Assembly (NCBI GenBank): GCA_947650285.1
Contig: CANTFL010000014.1
Location: forward strand, 124,001 to 188,000
Length of the DNA stretch: 64,000 bases
Origin: Hyaloperonospora brassicae
Taxonomy: Eukaryota > Oomycota > Peronosporomycetes > Peronosporales > Peronosporaceae
Reading direction: 5' to 3'
Below are positions 10,455 through 21,830 of the stretch, one piece after another (within the stretch, counting starts at the first letter, position 1; each line of letters begins with the position of its first letter). The translations under genes were made by a program, and so were the position numbers. A model generated the notes under the pieces. The model saw nothing but the letters and a program-made list of their open reading frames with translations, ran no database searches and was not told where the DNA came from.

Positions 10455-10577
10455 AATTACCATCAATCACTACGGTGAGTCGCTTGATTGTTTGGATGCC
10501 GAGGGACCAATGTTTGATAGCTCTGTGTGATAGGGAGCACTTGTTGGTTTTGATTAACTCATTCCAGGTGTTCAGCG

Positions 10578-11530
10578 CATGACGAGTTCGTCCATGCGCT
10601 GCGCGAACAAGGCCGCCACTGAAGTGGCTGCACGGATGCTTGCAGCCAGCGAACAAGAATTTCAAGACACAGCAGAAGGCTTCTTATCACTTGATTTCTG
10701 CTGATAAGCATCTTGCAACCCTCAATGTTGCAGGTGCACGTGGTCATCCACGTGTAGCTTCTTCATCTGCAGCTTCAGCTGCGGATGGTAGTCCCATGAA
10801 CATTGACTCCAAAATAGAGATTGTCTATTCGGGCGAGTCGAGCCCTTCGTCCGGCTCGAAATCTCCCGCAAAGCCTGGCCGTAAGGCTGTGGGTGCGGAA
10901 ACGACGACTGCTAAGTCTCATAGCAGTGTCTGAAAGACTCTACATCATGAACTGTTCGTCTTATCCGACGAGTCTGATTAATAGTTTCAGGGATCGAACC
11001 GCTCGCGATCGTATTCATTATATGCGGTTGCAGAACATGAGGACGTTGTTTATCATGATGATGTCGATGACTCTACACGGAGTCATCGTAGCGTAGCAAT
11101 TTCAGTGATTGCGGCAATCGCAGTACCATTATTTATGTTGGCACTGCGCACGAGGAGCAGGATCGTAACGTGTTTCGAACTGCTACTGAGAAAAAATCAT
11201 GGAAATTTACTCAGCGCAATCTGAAGCAGTGGTATGGTAATACCACTGAGAATTATCGTATCCCACTCTCCGATTCGTCAAGGCTCCATGGTCTTGATGT
11301 CATTGCGAGAGATTATCGCATTGAACATGATTATTACATCGACATTTTTTAGACGTCGACGGTACCACGGCAACCGCAACCGAGACGAAGTTACGTTGGT
11401 GCAGGAGTAGGACTCTTTTATCGGTAACATCGAAAATGTTGGCCGTGACGCTCAGATGAACAAACTTATTGCAGCTTGCAATAGGTTTGAATAGAAGTCA
11501 CCAACCGGTGCTCGATATAAATTGCACCGA
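10578..11530 (+). pseudogene. Antisense accessory module of gypsy element 2, function unknown
   Basis: Read opposite to gag-pol. It starts MTSSSMRCANKAATEVAARM and, after a frame break at about 10700, gives an Ala/Ser-rich and acidic segment (VASSSAASAADG, SGESSPSSGSK), then a hydrophobic stretch VAISVIAAIAVPLFMLAL followed by basic residues, then RIEHDYYIDIF, RRRRYHGNRNRDE and NIENVGRDAQMNKLIAAC. A diverged homologue with the same order lies at 39280-40216 in element 3, so the module belongs to the family. The last segment faintly recalls the start of PIF/Harbinger transposases, but I cannot assign it. Frame shifts make this copy non-functional. Confidence 0.5.
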
Positions 11531-11659
11531 TTGTCAGGTTAACCTTGCCTCTCGTGGGGAGAGAATTGTCAGTGATATGATAACGACTCTGTTATCTCTC
11601 CAAGGGAGATCTTCCTCCCTAATCAGCATTATTGGACGGCGCGCATACCGTCTGAGATG

Positions 11660-11969
11660 TACCAAGGGATCGATACTTTACAACACCTTCACGAACACGC
11701 CGGGAGTTCGTTTGACGATGACCTTCCATCATCAAGGCTGCGTCTTGTCGTACTGAGAGACGAGACCAAAAATATCCACCATCAGCTGAGAGCGAGGGTG
11801 GAAAACCCCGCCACAGGACGAAGAAACTCGTCTTTAAATTTGACTTGTCACGGTAATCCAAGATATGCTCCACAAGGAAGCGTTGACCACCGTGTGAGTC
11901 TACCAAAAGAAATGGAGGAGGAGGTAAAAACATCTCAAAGTCGTTAGACTGAACATATAGACCAACACG
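11660..11969 (-). pseudogene. Chromodomain at the pol C-terminus, gypsy element 2
   Basis: The minus-strand frame reads LVDSHGGQRFLVEHILDYRD, then LKTSFFVLWRGFPPS, the beta-strand and aromatic pattern of retrotransposon chromodomains. After a frame break comes LVSQYDKTQP, matching the usual tail. In chromoviruses this domain directs integration towards modified histones. Element 1 has lost it; element 3 retains a decayed version. Confidence 0.7.
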
Positions 11970-11971
11970 AG

Positions 11972-12340
11972 ATGGATCGCGCAATTCAGCGATTGCTCGA
12001 GGATTTGGAGCACAAGAGGGGCAGACGCTATGATCCGACAGATCCTGTGCGGAAGCACCGCAAGAATAGTAAGTCTGACCGTGCGAAATATCGTGCTAAT
12101 TACACCTTCGAACGGCTTCAGGTCGAGCGGGATGTCCATTCCCTTGTTGAAGAGCTGGCGACAGCTCGTAAAAAGATCTCTCAGTTGAGCGGAGAAGTCT
12201 CTTCACTACGCAACCAGACTGATCGCCTGGAGTGGGAGCGCAAAAATATGACAGAGATTCTTGAACGTGGGGGCTATCTTCATCGTCGGAAGAAGGCTAT
12301 TACTGACAGTACGGGCGGAGACGCTCCACATAAAATGTAG
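11972..12340 (+). CDS. Antisense bZIP-like ORF in gypsy element 2
   Basis: Inverted twin of the ORF at 9579-9947, 122 codons, differing by two residues (P for L at 22, T for A at 94). Basic region at residues 27-41 (RKHRKNSKSDRAKYR), then a leucine zipper through residue 97. It lies downstream of the accessory module on the same strand, so an antisense transcript from the 3' LTR side would pass through both. An upstream stop limits the frame to this ATG. Confidence 0.45.
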   Translation: MDRAIQRLLEDLEHKRGRRYDPTDPVRKHRKNSKSDRAKYRANYTFERLQVERDVHSLVEELATARKKISQLSGEVSSLRNQTDRLEWERKNMTEILERGGYLHRRKKAITDSTGGDAPHKM

Positions 12341-13800
12341 GATGCGTACGCATTATACGCGGCATCTCAATCGTGTATGTGTTGCCATGTCGGCGCAGCC
12401 CACGAAAGGGGCCTATGAACTTGGGCATTATATTACAGCTGCCCACGTTGATCACGACGTGTCGAGGTAGATTTACCTCAGAGGTTAGGGGCTAAATCGC
12501 TTTCAATAAATGAGCGAATATTTGCTCTTCAATTCTTGTGAGCGTTCCGTTTCTGCCTGTCCACAGTGTGAGCGATGGAGTCCTGCACGAAACGGACCAC
12601 TGCTTCTCGAGCCAGTAGAAATTCTTCTGCTGACGAGACATTGTTTTATTCAGTTTGATTTGTGCGAACTGCAGAAAGAGTCATTTCCTCTGTATGTTCA
12701 TCAGCGAGGGTGTCATGATCCTCGCTCGAATAGTCGTTGGCGATGCTGTAAATACCAGCATCGTCATCTGATTCAATAATATCGTCATCTCTATTATTGA
12801 GATGATCTTCTTCTTCGATGTCGACCTGATCGACACCGACATCATACGTGACGACGTTAGCGTCGACACGTGGTGAGCAAGGGCCAGAACGGTTTTTGCT
12901 CGAGCGAGTCCCTCCCTTCCTTATCCAAGATTCACACTATAAGAGGGCGGGAAGACGTGAATGGCGTAAGTCAGTTACGAAGAACAGTGTGTGGTGGGTT
13001 AAAGCGTGCACCGAGTTATTGATGGCGAATTCTACCATCAGTAAGAATTCGCTCCAAATAGATAACGAGCGGACGTGCCCTTGAAGGATCTCTTCAAGGA
13101 CACGGTTTGCACGTGTTGTCTGACCATCAGTTTCGGGATGGTCAGATGTTGAAATTTTCAAACGTGTTCCGAGCGATCGGAACACGGATTGCCAAAACTC
13201 CGCCGTGAACCGTGGTTTGAGGTTGGATACGAATTCACGGGGTAACCCGTGGAGTCGAGAACAGCCCTGTGCTGTGATCGACTCGAGTACTGCAGCAAGA
13301 TGCACCATCTTGCTGAACAGGTCAACGAACACAAGAATACCATTATTCTAGTGGTCGTCTTCGGGGAAACCGAAGACGAAGTTCACGGAAACGGACTGCC
13401 AACACTCTGCGGGAACGGGTAGAGGCTGTGAGGGTGCACGGGATGAAGGAATAGACTTCACTCGTTGATAAACCTCGCAAGCACAAATGTAATCGCGCAC
13501 AAACTGATACTGGCGGGGGCAGTAAAAGTCACGACTTACCGTAAGGTAAGTGTTTTATCTACCACGATCGCCCCATGTTGGGAAATCGTGACACTTATAC
13601 ATGATGTGCAAGCGCAAGCTGTTACGAGTGGGGACGACGACACGAGGAGTGTCACCGGCAACGGATGTATAGTACAGCAACCCGTTGCGTGTTGTGTACC
13701 GATTCGATGAAGAACGGTACAAAGCCGATAAATCGTTCGACGATTTACGAGTTGGATTCACCAGATGCTCCATCAAGCGCAGAAGATTCTTATCTTCCAC
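12084..13800 (-). pseudogene. Integrase and tail of gypsy element 2
   Basis: Mirror image of 8119-9835, almost identical. It keeps the first Asp (VFVDLFSK) and Glu (NRVLEE) of the catalytic triad but has Asn for the second Asp (SNLKPRF). The shared TAG before the core is at 13348-13350. Confidence 0.8.
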
Positions 13801-13810
13801 GAATCCTTCC

Positions 13811-15746
13811 TTACGTCGTCAAAAGCGTTGACGACGGGACAATAACTGTAAGTGTCGCAATAGTGGGCTCATCCTCACTGTTGAATTGCGCGCCCGGCTC
13901 GAAATCGGGTCGACGCGAAAGCGCATCAGCGACGACATTCAGTCGCCCTGGTTTATACTCGACGGAGAAGTTGTACTCCGCGAAGAAAGACAGCCACCTC
14001 GCCATTCTCTGCGAGAGATGTGGACTGTTTACGGCCGTGCATAGTGACGAATGGTCCGTATATAAGATGAACTGTCTATCTCCCAATAGATAGACACGAA
14101 ACTTAGACAGTGCCTGTTTCATGGCAAAGCGTTCCTTGTCATTCACTGGGAAATTACGCTCAGCTGGTTGCATATCACGCTACGGGTCGCAGATGACGCG
14201 CTCTGCGCCATCTATATCCAATTGCATTAATGCACAGCCGGTTGCGTAATTTCTGGCGTCACAAATAAAATGAAATGTTCTGTCCTGATCTGCAATTGCC
14301 AGTATGGGCGATTACATCAAGCTCCGCTTGATACCTTCATAGAAACGCTTATAGTCAGCGTTCCATGACCACTTCATATTTTTCTTGAGTGAAAAAGAAA
14401 GATGCACATTCATCTCGGCGTAGTTGCGCGAGTACTGTTGCAGGTACGCTGCTAGCCCCAAGTAACTTCCTCAGTTCCTTGACATCGATTGGCACGGGCC
14501 AGTCGGTGATCGCCTTGATCAGTTCGGGATCAGAGAGTAAGCCGTGTTTACCCACGATAAACCCACGAAGTGGTATTTCGCTAGCCGCGAATATACACTT
14601 CTTTAGGTTGGCGTACAACTTGTGATTGCGCATATGTTGAAGGACCTTACAAAAGTGTGTTCTGTAAACTTCGACGCCCGTCTTTCCGTCCACAGCCCGT
14701 CTATAGACGAACACATCGTCAAAGCAACTCGGTGCGAAATCTCGCACCGGTCTCAACAGATTTGTGACACATCTGTTGAACGTTGAAGGGGTGTTACTCA
14801 GTCCCTGTGGTATCACCAGCCACTCCCACAGCATATCGCTGGGGGTGCTAACTGCTGTGTACAGGATGTACCGTTTACGCATGAGGATCTGATAGAAGCC
14901 ATCCATCAGATCTATCTACGAGAAGATGGTACACTTCGACATAGCATTTATGATTTCGTCATTCCTCGGTACCGTTGTCTGAGACGGTACCGTTGCCGCA
15001 TTCAACTTGTTAAATGCATGCACTATCCGCCATTCTTCTGTAGCCTTTCGCACACAGAAGGTCGGAGAGCTGTGAGAGGAAGTTGATTACCTCACATGGC
15101 CCGCTGCAAATCGATTGGCAAAGAACTTCTCGATCGCTAGTACTTTTTGGCGAGATAGTGGCCACTTCTTCATTACACAGTACTTCGAGCATAATTTGAG
15201 CTCGATCTCATGTCGGGTGCATTTATCCTTAGGCAAATTCCATGGTACTGATTCAGGGAATAAATCCCTGAATTCGATCAAATATTTATACAAAGGATTT
15301 GACTGGAGCGACCTCCAGGATTGAGACGTGTATCGTTCATTCCAAGTCTTCTCATCGACGAGACTTTCGCCCATCGATTAGCTGCTGAGAACCCGTTCGC
15401 TCTCAGTAAATACTGTTGACGACCGAATATTGGCCAAATACTCATCCTCTGTGACGAGTATACAGATCTGCTTGACTTTGCCACTACGCAAACCACGCAA
15501 GAACCATTTCGGTTCTAGCGTTGGCAATTGAATTGTCTCCAAAGTTAACTTTGGAGGCACTATCAGATCAATCGAATAAGCGCCAACGCTTGATCCTTCA
15601 TTGACCAAGACTTTCAACGTCTCGGTTTCTTCCTGGGAACATATTTCCACATGCTGCTGAGGGCTTGTCCGCTCAGGTTTCTGCGAGCCTAATCTCTCAG
15701 CAAGTAAATCTTGAGTAATTCCTTCCTCAAGCGCGTAAGGACTCAT
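13811..15746 (-). pseudogene. Reverse transcriptase and RNase H of gypsy element 2
   Basis: Mirror of 6185-8108. The block starts at an ATG (MSPYALEEGITQ) that is lost in element 1. The RT frame 14355-14906 runs through ELRKLLG without the extra TAA of element 1, so this arm is slightly less damaged. The C-F-D-D box and the TAG before IDLMDGF are shared. RNase H residues D, E and D are present. Confidence 0.82.
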
Positions 15747-16181
15747 TACCTCGACTTCTTCTTACTGTGGCTGTGCAACCGCAGTAAGACACCGATCCTC
15801 TACGGTCGACTCTCCATTTGACCCAGGATAACCGTGTTGCCGTTTCTGGACGACCGGTTTGTTCTCCTAGTACGTTACCCGCTATTCATTCATACATGTC
15901 CCGAACCACTCCAATTATTCGAGTGGTGGATCTTCGGCGCTGCCTGTACATCTGCACAGCCTCCGGGAGCTTGCTCCACAGTGTAGTAATCATCTACACT
16001 GAGGTCTTGCACAGTTGTGATAACGACCGTACCGCAAGTAAGGCCATCGCACTCACTCGCAGTACATCTACACGCTTGTCGACGCTCCATGACGTTCATC
16101 AGATGGCCATCTGATGAACAAGCCGAAGGCACCTTCACGGATCGATGCTGCCAGCTCACGCTTGGCTCGTAAACTTCTGAT

Positions 16182-16538
16182 TTAATGTAACCTCAGGATG
16201 ACATCAAATTTGTCATCCAGTACCAGTACGATAAAGTCATCATCGTACTGTTCGCCCTCTAACGTGCAGTGGATTCGTACTACAAGTTTCCCAACGGTTA
16301 CTGATGCGCATGTGACAAGGCGTACCTTCATTCTCGTTAGGGGAATGTCTCGCTCATCGAACTTGAGCCTACTACGCTCTAATGACTGGCGGTGAAAAAA
16401 CTTGTTCGACGCCCCGCAGTCGACTAGAGCACGAAGTGACAAATCGTTTGTCACTTGAAACTTCAAGGTGATGAGTGACATCTCATCACCAGGTGAAGAG
16501 ACACACAATGATTGCGTATTTGGAGCACTTTTCTTCAA
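16182..16538 (-). pseudogene. Protease domain of gypsy element 2
   Basis: 118-codon frame identical in protein to that of element 1, including DCGASN. Isolated by stops on both sides. Confidence 0.75.
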
Positions 16539-16623
16539 GAGATTTGCAAATTTTATAGGTTTGCTAGATCAGTAAGGCGCTTTGCTGTTGCGGTTTCGCA
16601 ACAGCGTTGGACCTACGCCCATT

Positions 16624-17489
16624 GCCCTTCTTGGCGAATGGTCAATCATTTCGCTCAGTGCTGCTTGGTACTGGGCGCGGGGCACTACACTTATAAGGGT
16701 AATGCCCTTACTTCTGACAGCGATTGCATATCTGCAATCGCTTGTTGTTTGAAGAGAGAGGCCTCTCGCTTTCAACATGATAGAGGTCCATTGGTTCTGG
16801 ACCTTTAGCATCTTGTCGTCTCGGTGAACGATAAGAGCTCGATAAAGCATGCGCCTGTCTCATGCTAGAGTCTTCCTGTTTCGCAGCTGCGATTGCTTGT
16901 TCAAGCGTATCCAGCTCTAATCGTAATAACAGGTGGTTCCTGACGGGGCCTTCTGCTAGCCCTTGCATGAACACAGTAAATAGCGTGCTTTCATGTACTG
17001 TGTTAGCAGTTATGATACTCGCGAGGAGTCGTATATGCTGAGCGTAAGCGTGCACATCACGCTTACCCTGCTTGAGCTTCAGGAGCTCTGATCGATCCCT
17101 GGATTCAGACCGCGGCGGATCAAAGGTTTGTTTGAGCCGGGTCTTGAAGGCTTCCAGCCACTTAAAAGCATATGGGTCGCTCATCTCCAGCCCTAATACC
17201 CAAGTCTAGTACGTCCTGCCAAGTGAGTTTGAGCAAATGTGAATTTCATTTGCTCATCGTCGATGGGACGTGCCTTTATGGCTATGTCTTGATAGAGAAA
17301 TCATACCAACAGGGAGTCTTCCTCGACTCTACTGTGCTTGGAGATATCAACCTTCAAGATTTCGGGACGACACGTGTGTGTCGTCTCGGTCGCAGCAGAT
17401 TCGTATTGCTGCTGTCTCAACATATCCATTTGTTTAGTACCTAGATCCGTCAACTTCTCGGCCTGTTGAGAGCCTTGCAGGTGAAGCAA
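16624..17489 (-). pseudogene. gag of gypsy element 2
   Basis: Mirror of 4433-5295. It carries one extra Leu codon (HLLLRLELD) and S for A in FDPPRSESRDRS. The zinc knuckle is interrupted by the same TAA. Confidence 0.78.
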
Positions 17490-17753
17490 GGCTACATTCT
17501 CTATATTGTCGACAAGTTAATTTTGAATGAACCCGCCGATAGCGGTATGTTGCTGGTCTCTGTCAAGAGACTCCAACATGGCGCTAATGACGTTTTCACC
17601 TACGGTAGAACTCAAACGTTCTACCGCACTTCATTTATTTCACTCAAATGCTTAAAGACTTCACGAGTAACGAAAAAGCTTTATTCTTCATACAACATGT
17701 TATGTCAAATGTGGTGGTCGTGGTCGTTGGACGGACTACGAAGTGCTACCAGG

Positions 17754-18209
17754 TGTAACCGAGCACGGTCTTACCAGATGACTGGTAAGACCTTGTGTTA
17801 ATGGAACGCAAGGGTTCGTACTCCCGAAGTCACTTCCATGTGGCGTGAGGAAGCGCGAGGAAGTAAACATAACTCGAAAGCTCTGTTAAAGGAAAAACTA
17901 GAACTGTATATAAAAGAGTTAAGGCTCCTTATTTAACCATTTTTGTCTTGATCTGTTACACTACAATCTCCTATGTTGATTTCGTGCTCACCACCCATTG
18001 CGCGTTCAGTAGCGATTAGTGGTTAATCTGATTAATGTACTGTGTACATCAACCATCGAGTGGATCATACAATAATTTAAACCCGAGGGGTCGTTTTCCG
18101 CCAATACTACCTCTTCTCGAGTACTGTTAACTGGACATTATCTAGAAATCTAATATTGAAAAATTGATACATTCGTATCATTAATGTGTTACGTGCTCAC
18201 CCCGTTATA
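17754..18209 (-). repeat. 5' LTR of gypsy element 2
   Basis: On the minus strand it begins TATAACGGGGTGAGC at 18209 and ends CGGTTACA at 17754, about 456 bp. The primer site follows at 17751 and below. The outer 140-170 bp differ from the element 1 LTR at about 9% or more while the inner part matches almost perfectly. Confidence 0.85.
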
Positions 18210-21200
18210 GTGACGTTTATTAACCATTGCGGTAAGGTAATTGCTTGTGCTGCGATAATTCCTTCCTAGACCTCATCGTAGCAATGTCGCGCACACAACG
18301 ATGTGACGCGTTGTAGTCAAGTTGGTTCTATAAACAAGCTGTCGTCAGTCGCTCTAGTTTTTGATCGCAGTCTCGAGGCCATCAGTCATCAGTAATTTGG
18401 GGTATTGTCGTTGCGGCACAAGTGCTGTACTTTGTCCACTAGTGTAAATGTCGAATATTGAACATGTTTTTATAAAGGTAGTATAGGACAATGGAACGAA
18501 GCAAAATCCTGCAAGGTATCATATTCGACGAGGTTATTATCCATGGACGGATATGCCATTCTTGTTTATCTCGAAAAGTTCTGATCAAAATTAGATGCGA
18601 ATACCAATATTAAATTATCAAACATTTCATCATCCTACTCGTATGCACAACTGGAGAACGGACACAAAAAGCAACCGTGTCAAAACGCACGATCATACCG
18701 GTGGCATGGTTGAGCTCAGACAAGGAGTGATGGTCAGCGTGCGGCAGTTTTGTTGCATATGATTCTTCGCATACTAGAGGGCGCTTTTGCTAAGTGGCAT
18801 GTATAGTATGGGTTGAGTACGCACCACTGTCTATCAGGCTTCCAAATGGAGTGAACGGCCAAAGTTGGCTTACAATTAGTCTGCGAGCCGAGACGACGCA
18901 TGAACAGCGACGTGGTAGACTAAAACAAAAATAAGTTCTCGAAAACAATTGTAGATTATGCTGCAACAAAGCGCACGCGTGACACATCGCCGACACCATC
19001 TACGTCTCGTTGCTGGCCACTCATCTGCGAATTTCCTCGGTCTCTTGCTCGCTATGAGACATCTGTTCTCGTGCGACAAAGATTTCCCGCTGGAAAGGCG
19101 AAAGTCCTTTATCATGGTTTTGCACACCCGCCTTTCTTGATAATACACTTCCTATCCTTCGATAGTCAGCTGCCAAACATAAACAAGTGGTCGGATTTGT
19201 AGCAGCAGAATTGCAAGCACTTCCCGTTATTGGGCTGATACTCGTTATAATGTTGCTCCTGTTGCTTCCTGCGCCTCCATGTTCTACAAATACAAAAGGA
19301 CGCCAACAAAGAAGGCTCTCAAGCACACTGAAACGACACCGTGCGTCCAGTCGTTACTGCTTCTTTGATTGTGACGATAGGTAGGGGTCATGTTACCTCC
19401 CAAGCACTTCCAATTTTGTCATCCTTAAGCGATTTGTTACCCACGCTACAAAAGTAGGACAGTCGGTGAAGCGCAGCTTCATGCTTACAGTCGAGTAAAG
19501 CGGTGGTCTCAAGTACTTCGACGGCCCTCCACTACTTGGTCATCAAAATCGTTCTGTTCCGACAAAGCGATGCTGATGACCAAGTAGTGGAGGGCAAACG
19601 AGCTGAGCTTCGATTTCGATATTGAGGCATGTCTGAGTCATGACGCAATCTCGAGCGGGCAGTGACAAGCCAAGCCCCATGTACAACGACGCGTGCGTAG
19701 CTCTGGCATTGCGCGAATCGCCGGAGACAATGGGGCCGGAATGTCACACCATAGCATGGACGCTGAGCCCCAATCAAGTTACTTTGTGGTATTCCAGGTT
19801 CGGTGTTGGTCAGCGACCATGAGTTTGCGTATATGTGAACAAGAATGAGCGTGGTAGGGCTGCTCGATTCGCGGCGGCAAAGTGGAATTGGTGGACCTAT
19901 CGACGTGGTCGACAGGTCCGCCAATCCCTTTGGTTGCAGGCCCAAACCTGCTGTTATCCCGAAACGTATGGTCGTCTAGGTAATCATGCTCATCGATCCT
20001 TCTCGCTGTAGCTATACTTGAACCGGAACGGTTGATGCCGACAAGACGCATTAAGTGTCAATCGTAACCCAGTGGCACCTCCTGGTACGCGATAAGCATC
20101 CTTACCGGAATCTATGATGATACGAACGTTCGCAATTAAAACGCTCTATAGCGAGATGGTAGTGCCTAGGTAAGTAATAGTCCTTTGCATCGATAGAATA
20201 GACTAAAAATACTAGCCGTCCCGTCGTTGTTGGGTCATCAGCAATCCCTGCGTTTTTGCGTTCAAGTTAGAGACATTGCACGGATGTCAGTGTTCGTCGC
20301 ACTTCGACTTGACGATCATTGCTAATATTGACGTCTATAAATGCTTTACGGACACAAATGCAAGACAGGCACATAGAGGTGTAATATGTGTGCGACGCAC
20401 GTAACAACGATTACCAGAAACGAGCAGTCTGTACGAGTGCGAGCTACCGGACAAATACCGGCATCAAATGGCATTTTTGATTTGAATACCTCTGCGTTCG
20501 CTAAATGGTTGCTTCTAGTCTAGGCGGTTGCGACGTTCGTCCCATTGTTTGTCTGTGCGAGGTTCGCGTCAGTTGATAATATCGCGAGGATTAGCTCGCG
20601 CCCAAATGCTTCCCGTTTTTTCCGAGCACATTGTATTCTCGCCGTTTTGCGGCCACGCATAACACCATCCACGGCAGATAACGTTAGGACATATACCAAA
20701 TGATGGGGCGGCGATCAGTGTAAATTCTGACCCCATGAATGGCGCTCGCTCCGAGCGGCAGTTTTGTGTCATCGAAGTCACGGACCGGTCATAAAGACTT
20801 ACCGAGCCTTTGACGTAAACAGGCTGCATAAAAACTTGAAACGCTTTATCCCGCTACGACATCGGCTGTTAGGTGCAGTCGAGAAAAGCCAGTGTGTGGG
20901 TATTGTACTTTGAAAGCGATATCCTGTGACTTGCGATGCTAAAGCTCTGGGGGTACCATAGACAATTTGAATTGTACCGGATCTTGGAACTTAATTTTAA
21001 CGTGCTTAAGTTTATATGAAGTTCACTAACAAATGTTCAGAAAGACTAGTTTGAATGCGGGGCGCGCTCCTTTCACTGTGCTATGTGAGCGAGCACTGAC
21101 AAACCACACGTTGGAAGCATGGCGTTGCATTCATTTTTAACCCTATATTGAGCTTGGCATACATCGCATAGTGCTTATACAAATCAAATATGACTTTCAC

Positions 21201-21830
21201 GAATATCTCCTGATCGATGATTGACAAAGTAAGAGCGTGACCCGTGAGCAGGACCAGACAACTGCAAATGTTTCTTCGCGACATGTAAGAGGTTCTTTTA
21301 ATCGTACGACCGTGGCAGCTCTACGCTGGACGCACCTGTATTCTACATGAAACTATGTATACGCGAGTGAACCGACCTTCTTTCTTCAAAACACGATCGT
21401 CGTAGTCGTCGCGTCAGATAGCGTTTGAGCAAAGCACGGAGCAACCTCGACTTTTGCTCGGCGTATCAATCGCGATGCTTCACCATGACGTTCGCCGAGC
21501 ACAAACGCCTGTATACAATGATTTTATATCATGAAGCAATGGTCGCAATGATCGAGATGGAAATTGATCGAATGCGTGGAAATTGTCAATACCTCAACGT
21601 GTGTGTACTACGTGGCACTCACTCACTCTCGCTGAGCTTCACTTCCTCTCCCATCCCAGTCGATGGTCTGAGCGCGCTTGCTCGTCTCGTAATCGTACTT
21701 AGCGGAATGCTTCGGCGGACATGGTCGTTTTTTATTAGATTTTTCTTAGTGAAACAAACCCCTCAATACGAGTCCTCACTCGCAGATTCACCTCCATTAA
21801 GAAACTCGGAACCAAACAACAAAATTCCGA
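18210..21830. other. Intergenic DNA, no gene recognised
   Basis: Several short open frames on both strands (for example 19532-19945 minus and 20569-20829 minus) lack domain motifs. The only clear structure is the 22-bp inverted repeat at 19524-19595 and a weaker one at 19887-19925. Confidence 0.5.
19524..19595. repeat. Perfect 22-bp inverted repeat, 28-nt loop
   Basis: 19524-19545 is the exact reverse complement of 19574-19595. A second stem of 12 bp with one mismatch lies at 19887-19898 and 19914-19925. Neither flanks a recognisable gene. Confidence 0.85.

Larger units (their letters stand above)
3710..18209. repeat. Large inverted repeat: arms 3710-9949 and 11970-18209
   Basis: The two arms are reverse complements, each about 6,240 bp, with a spacer of about 2,020 bp. 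Coordinates mirror as x and 21919-x; for example, the protease frames 5381-5737 and 16182-16538 pair exactly. Inner sequence is nearly identical, with only scattered differences including a 3-bp indel in gag. The outermost 140-170 bp of the arms differ by about 9% or more. The arms correspond to gypsy elements 1 and 2 in opposite orientation. Confidence 0.9.
9986..18209 (-). mobile_element. Ty3/gypsy element 2, full length, minus strand
   Basis: About 8.2 kb with two LTRs (17754-18209 as 5', 9986-10443 as 3'), a primer site next to the 5' LTR, a polypurine tract next to the 3' LTR, and gag, protease, RT, RNase H, integrase and chromodomain in order on the minus strand. Between chromodomain and 3' LTR lies an extra module read on the plus strand. 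No convincing target-site duplication: flanks are CTGGT and GTGAC. Coding regions share the stops and the integrase Asp-to-Asn change of element 1. Confidence 0.85.
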
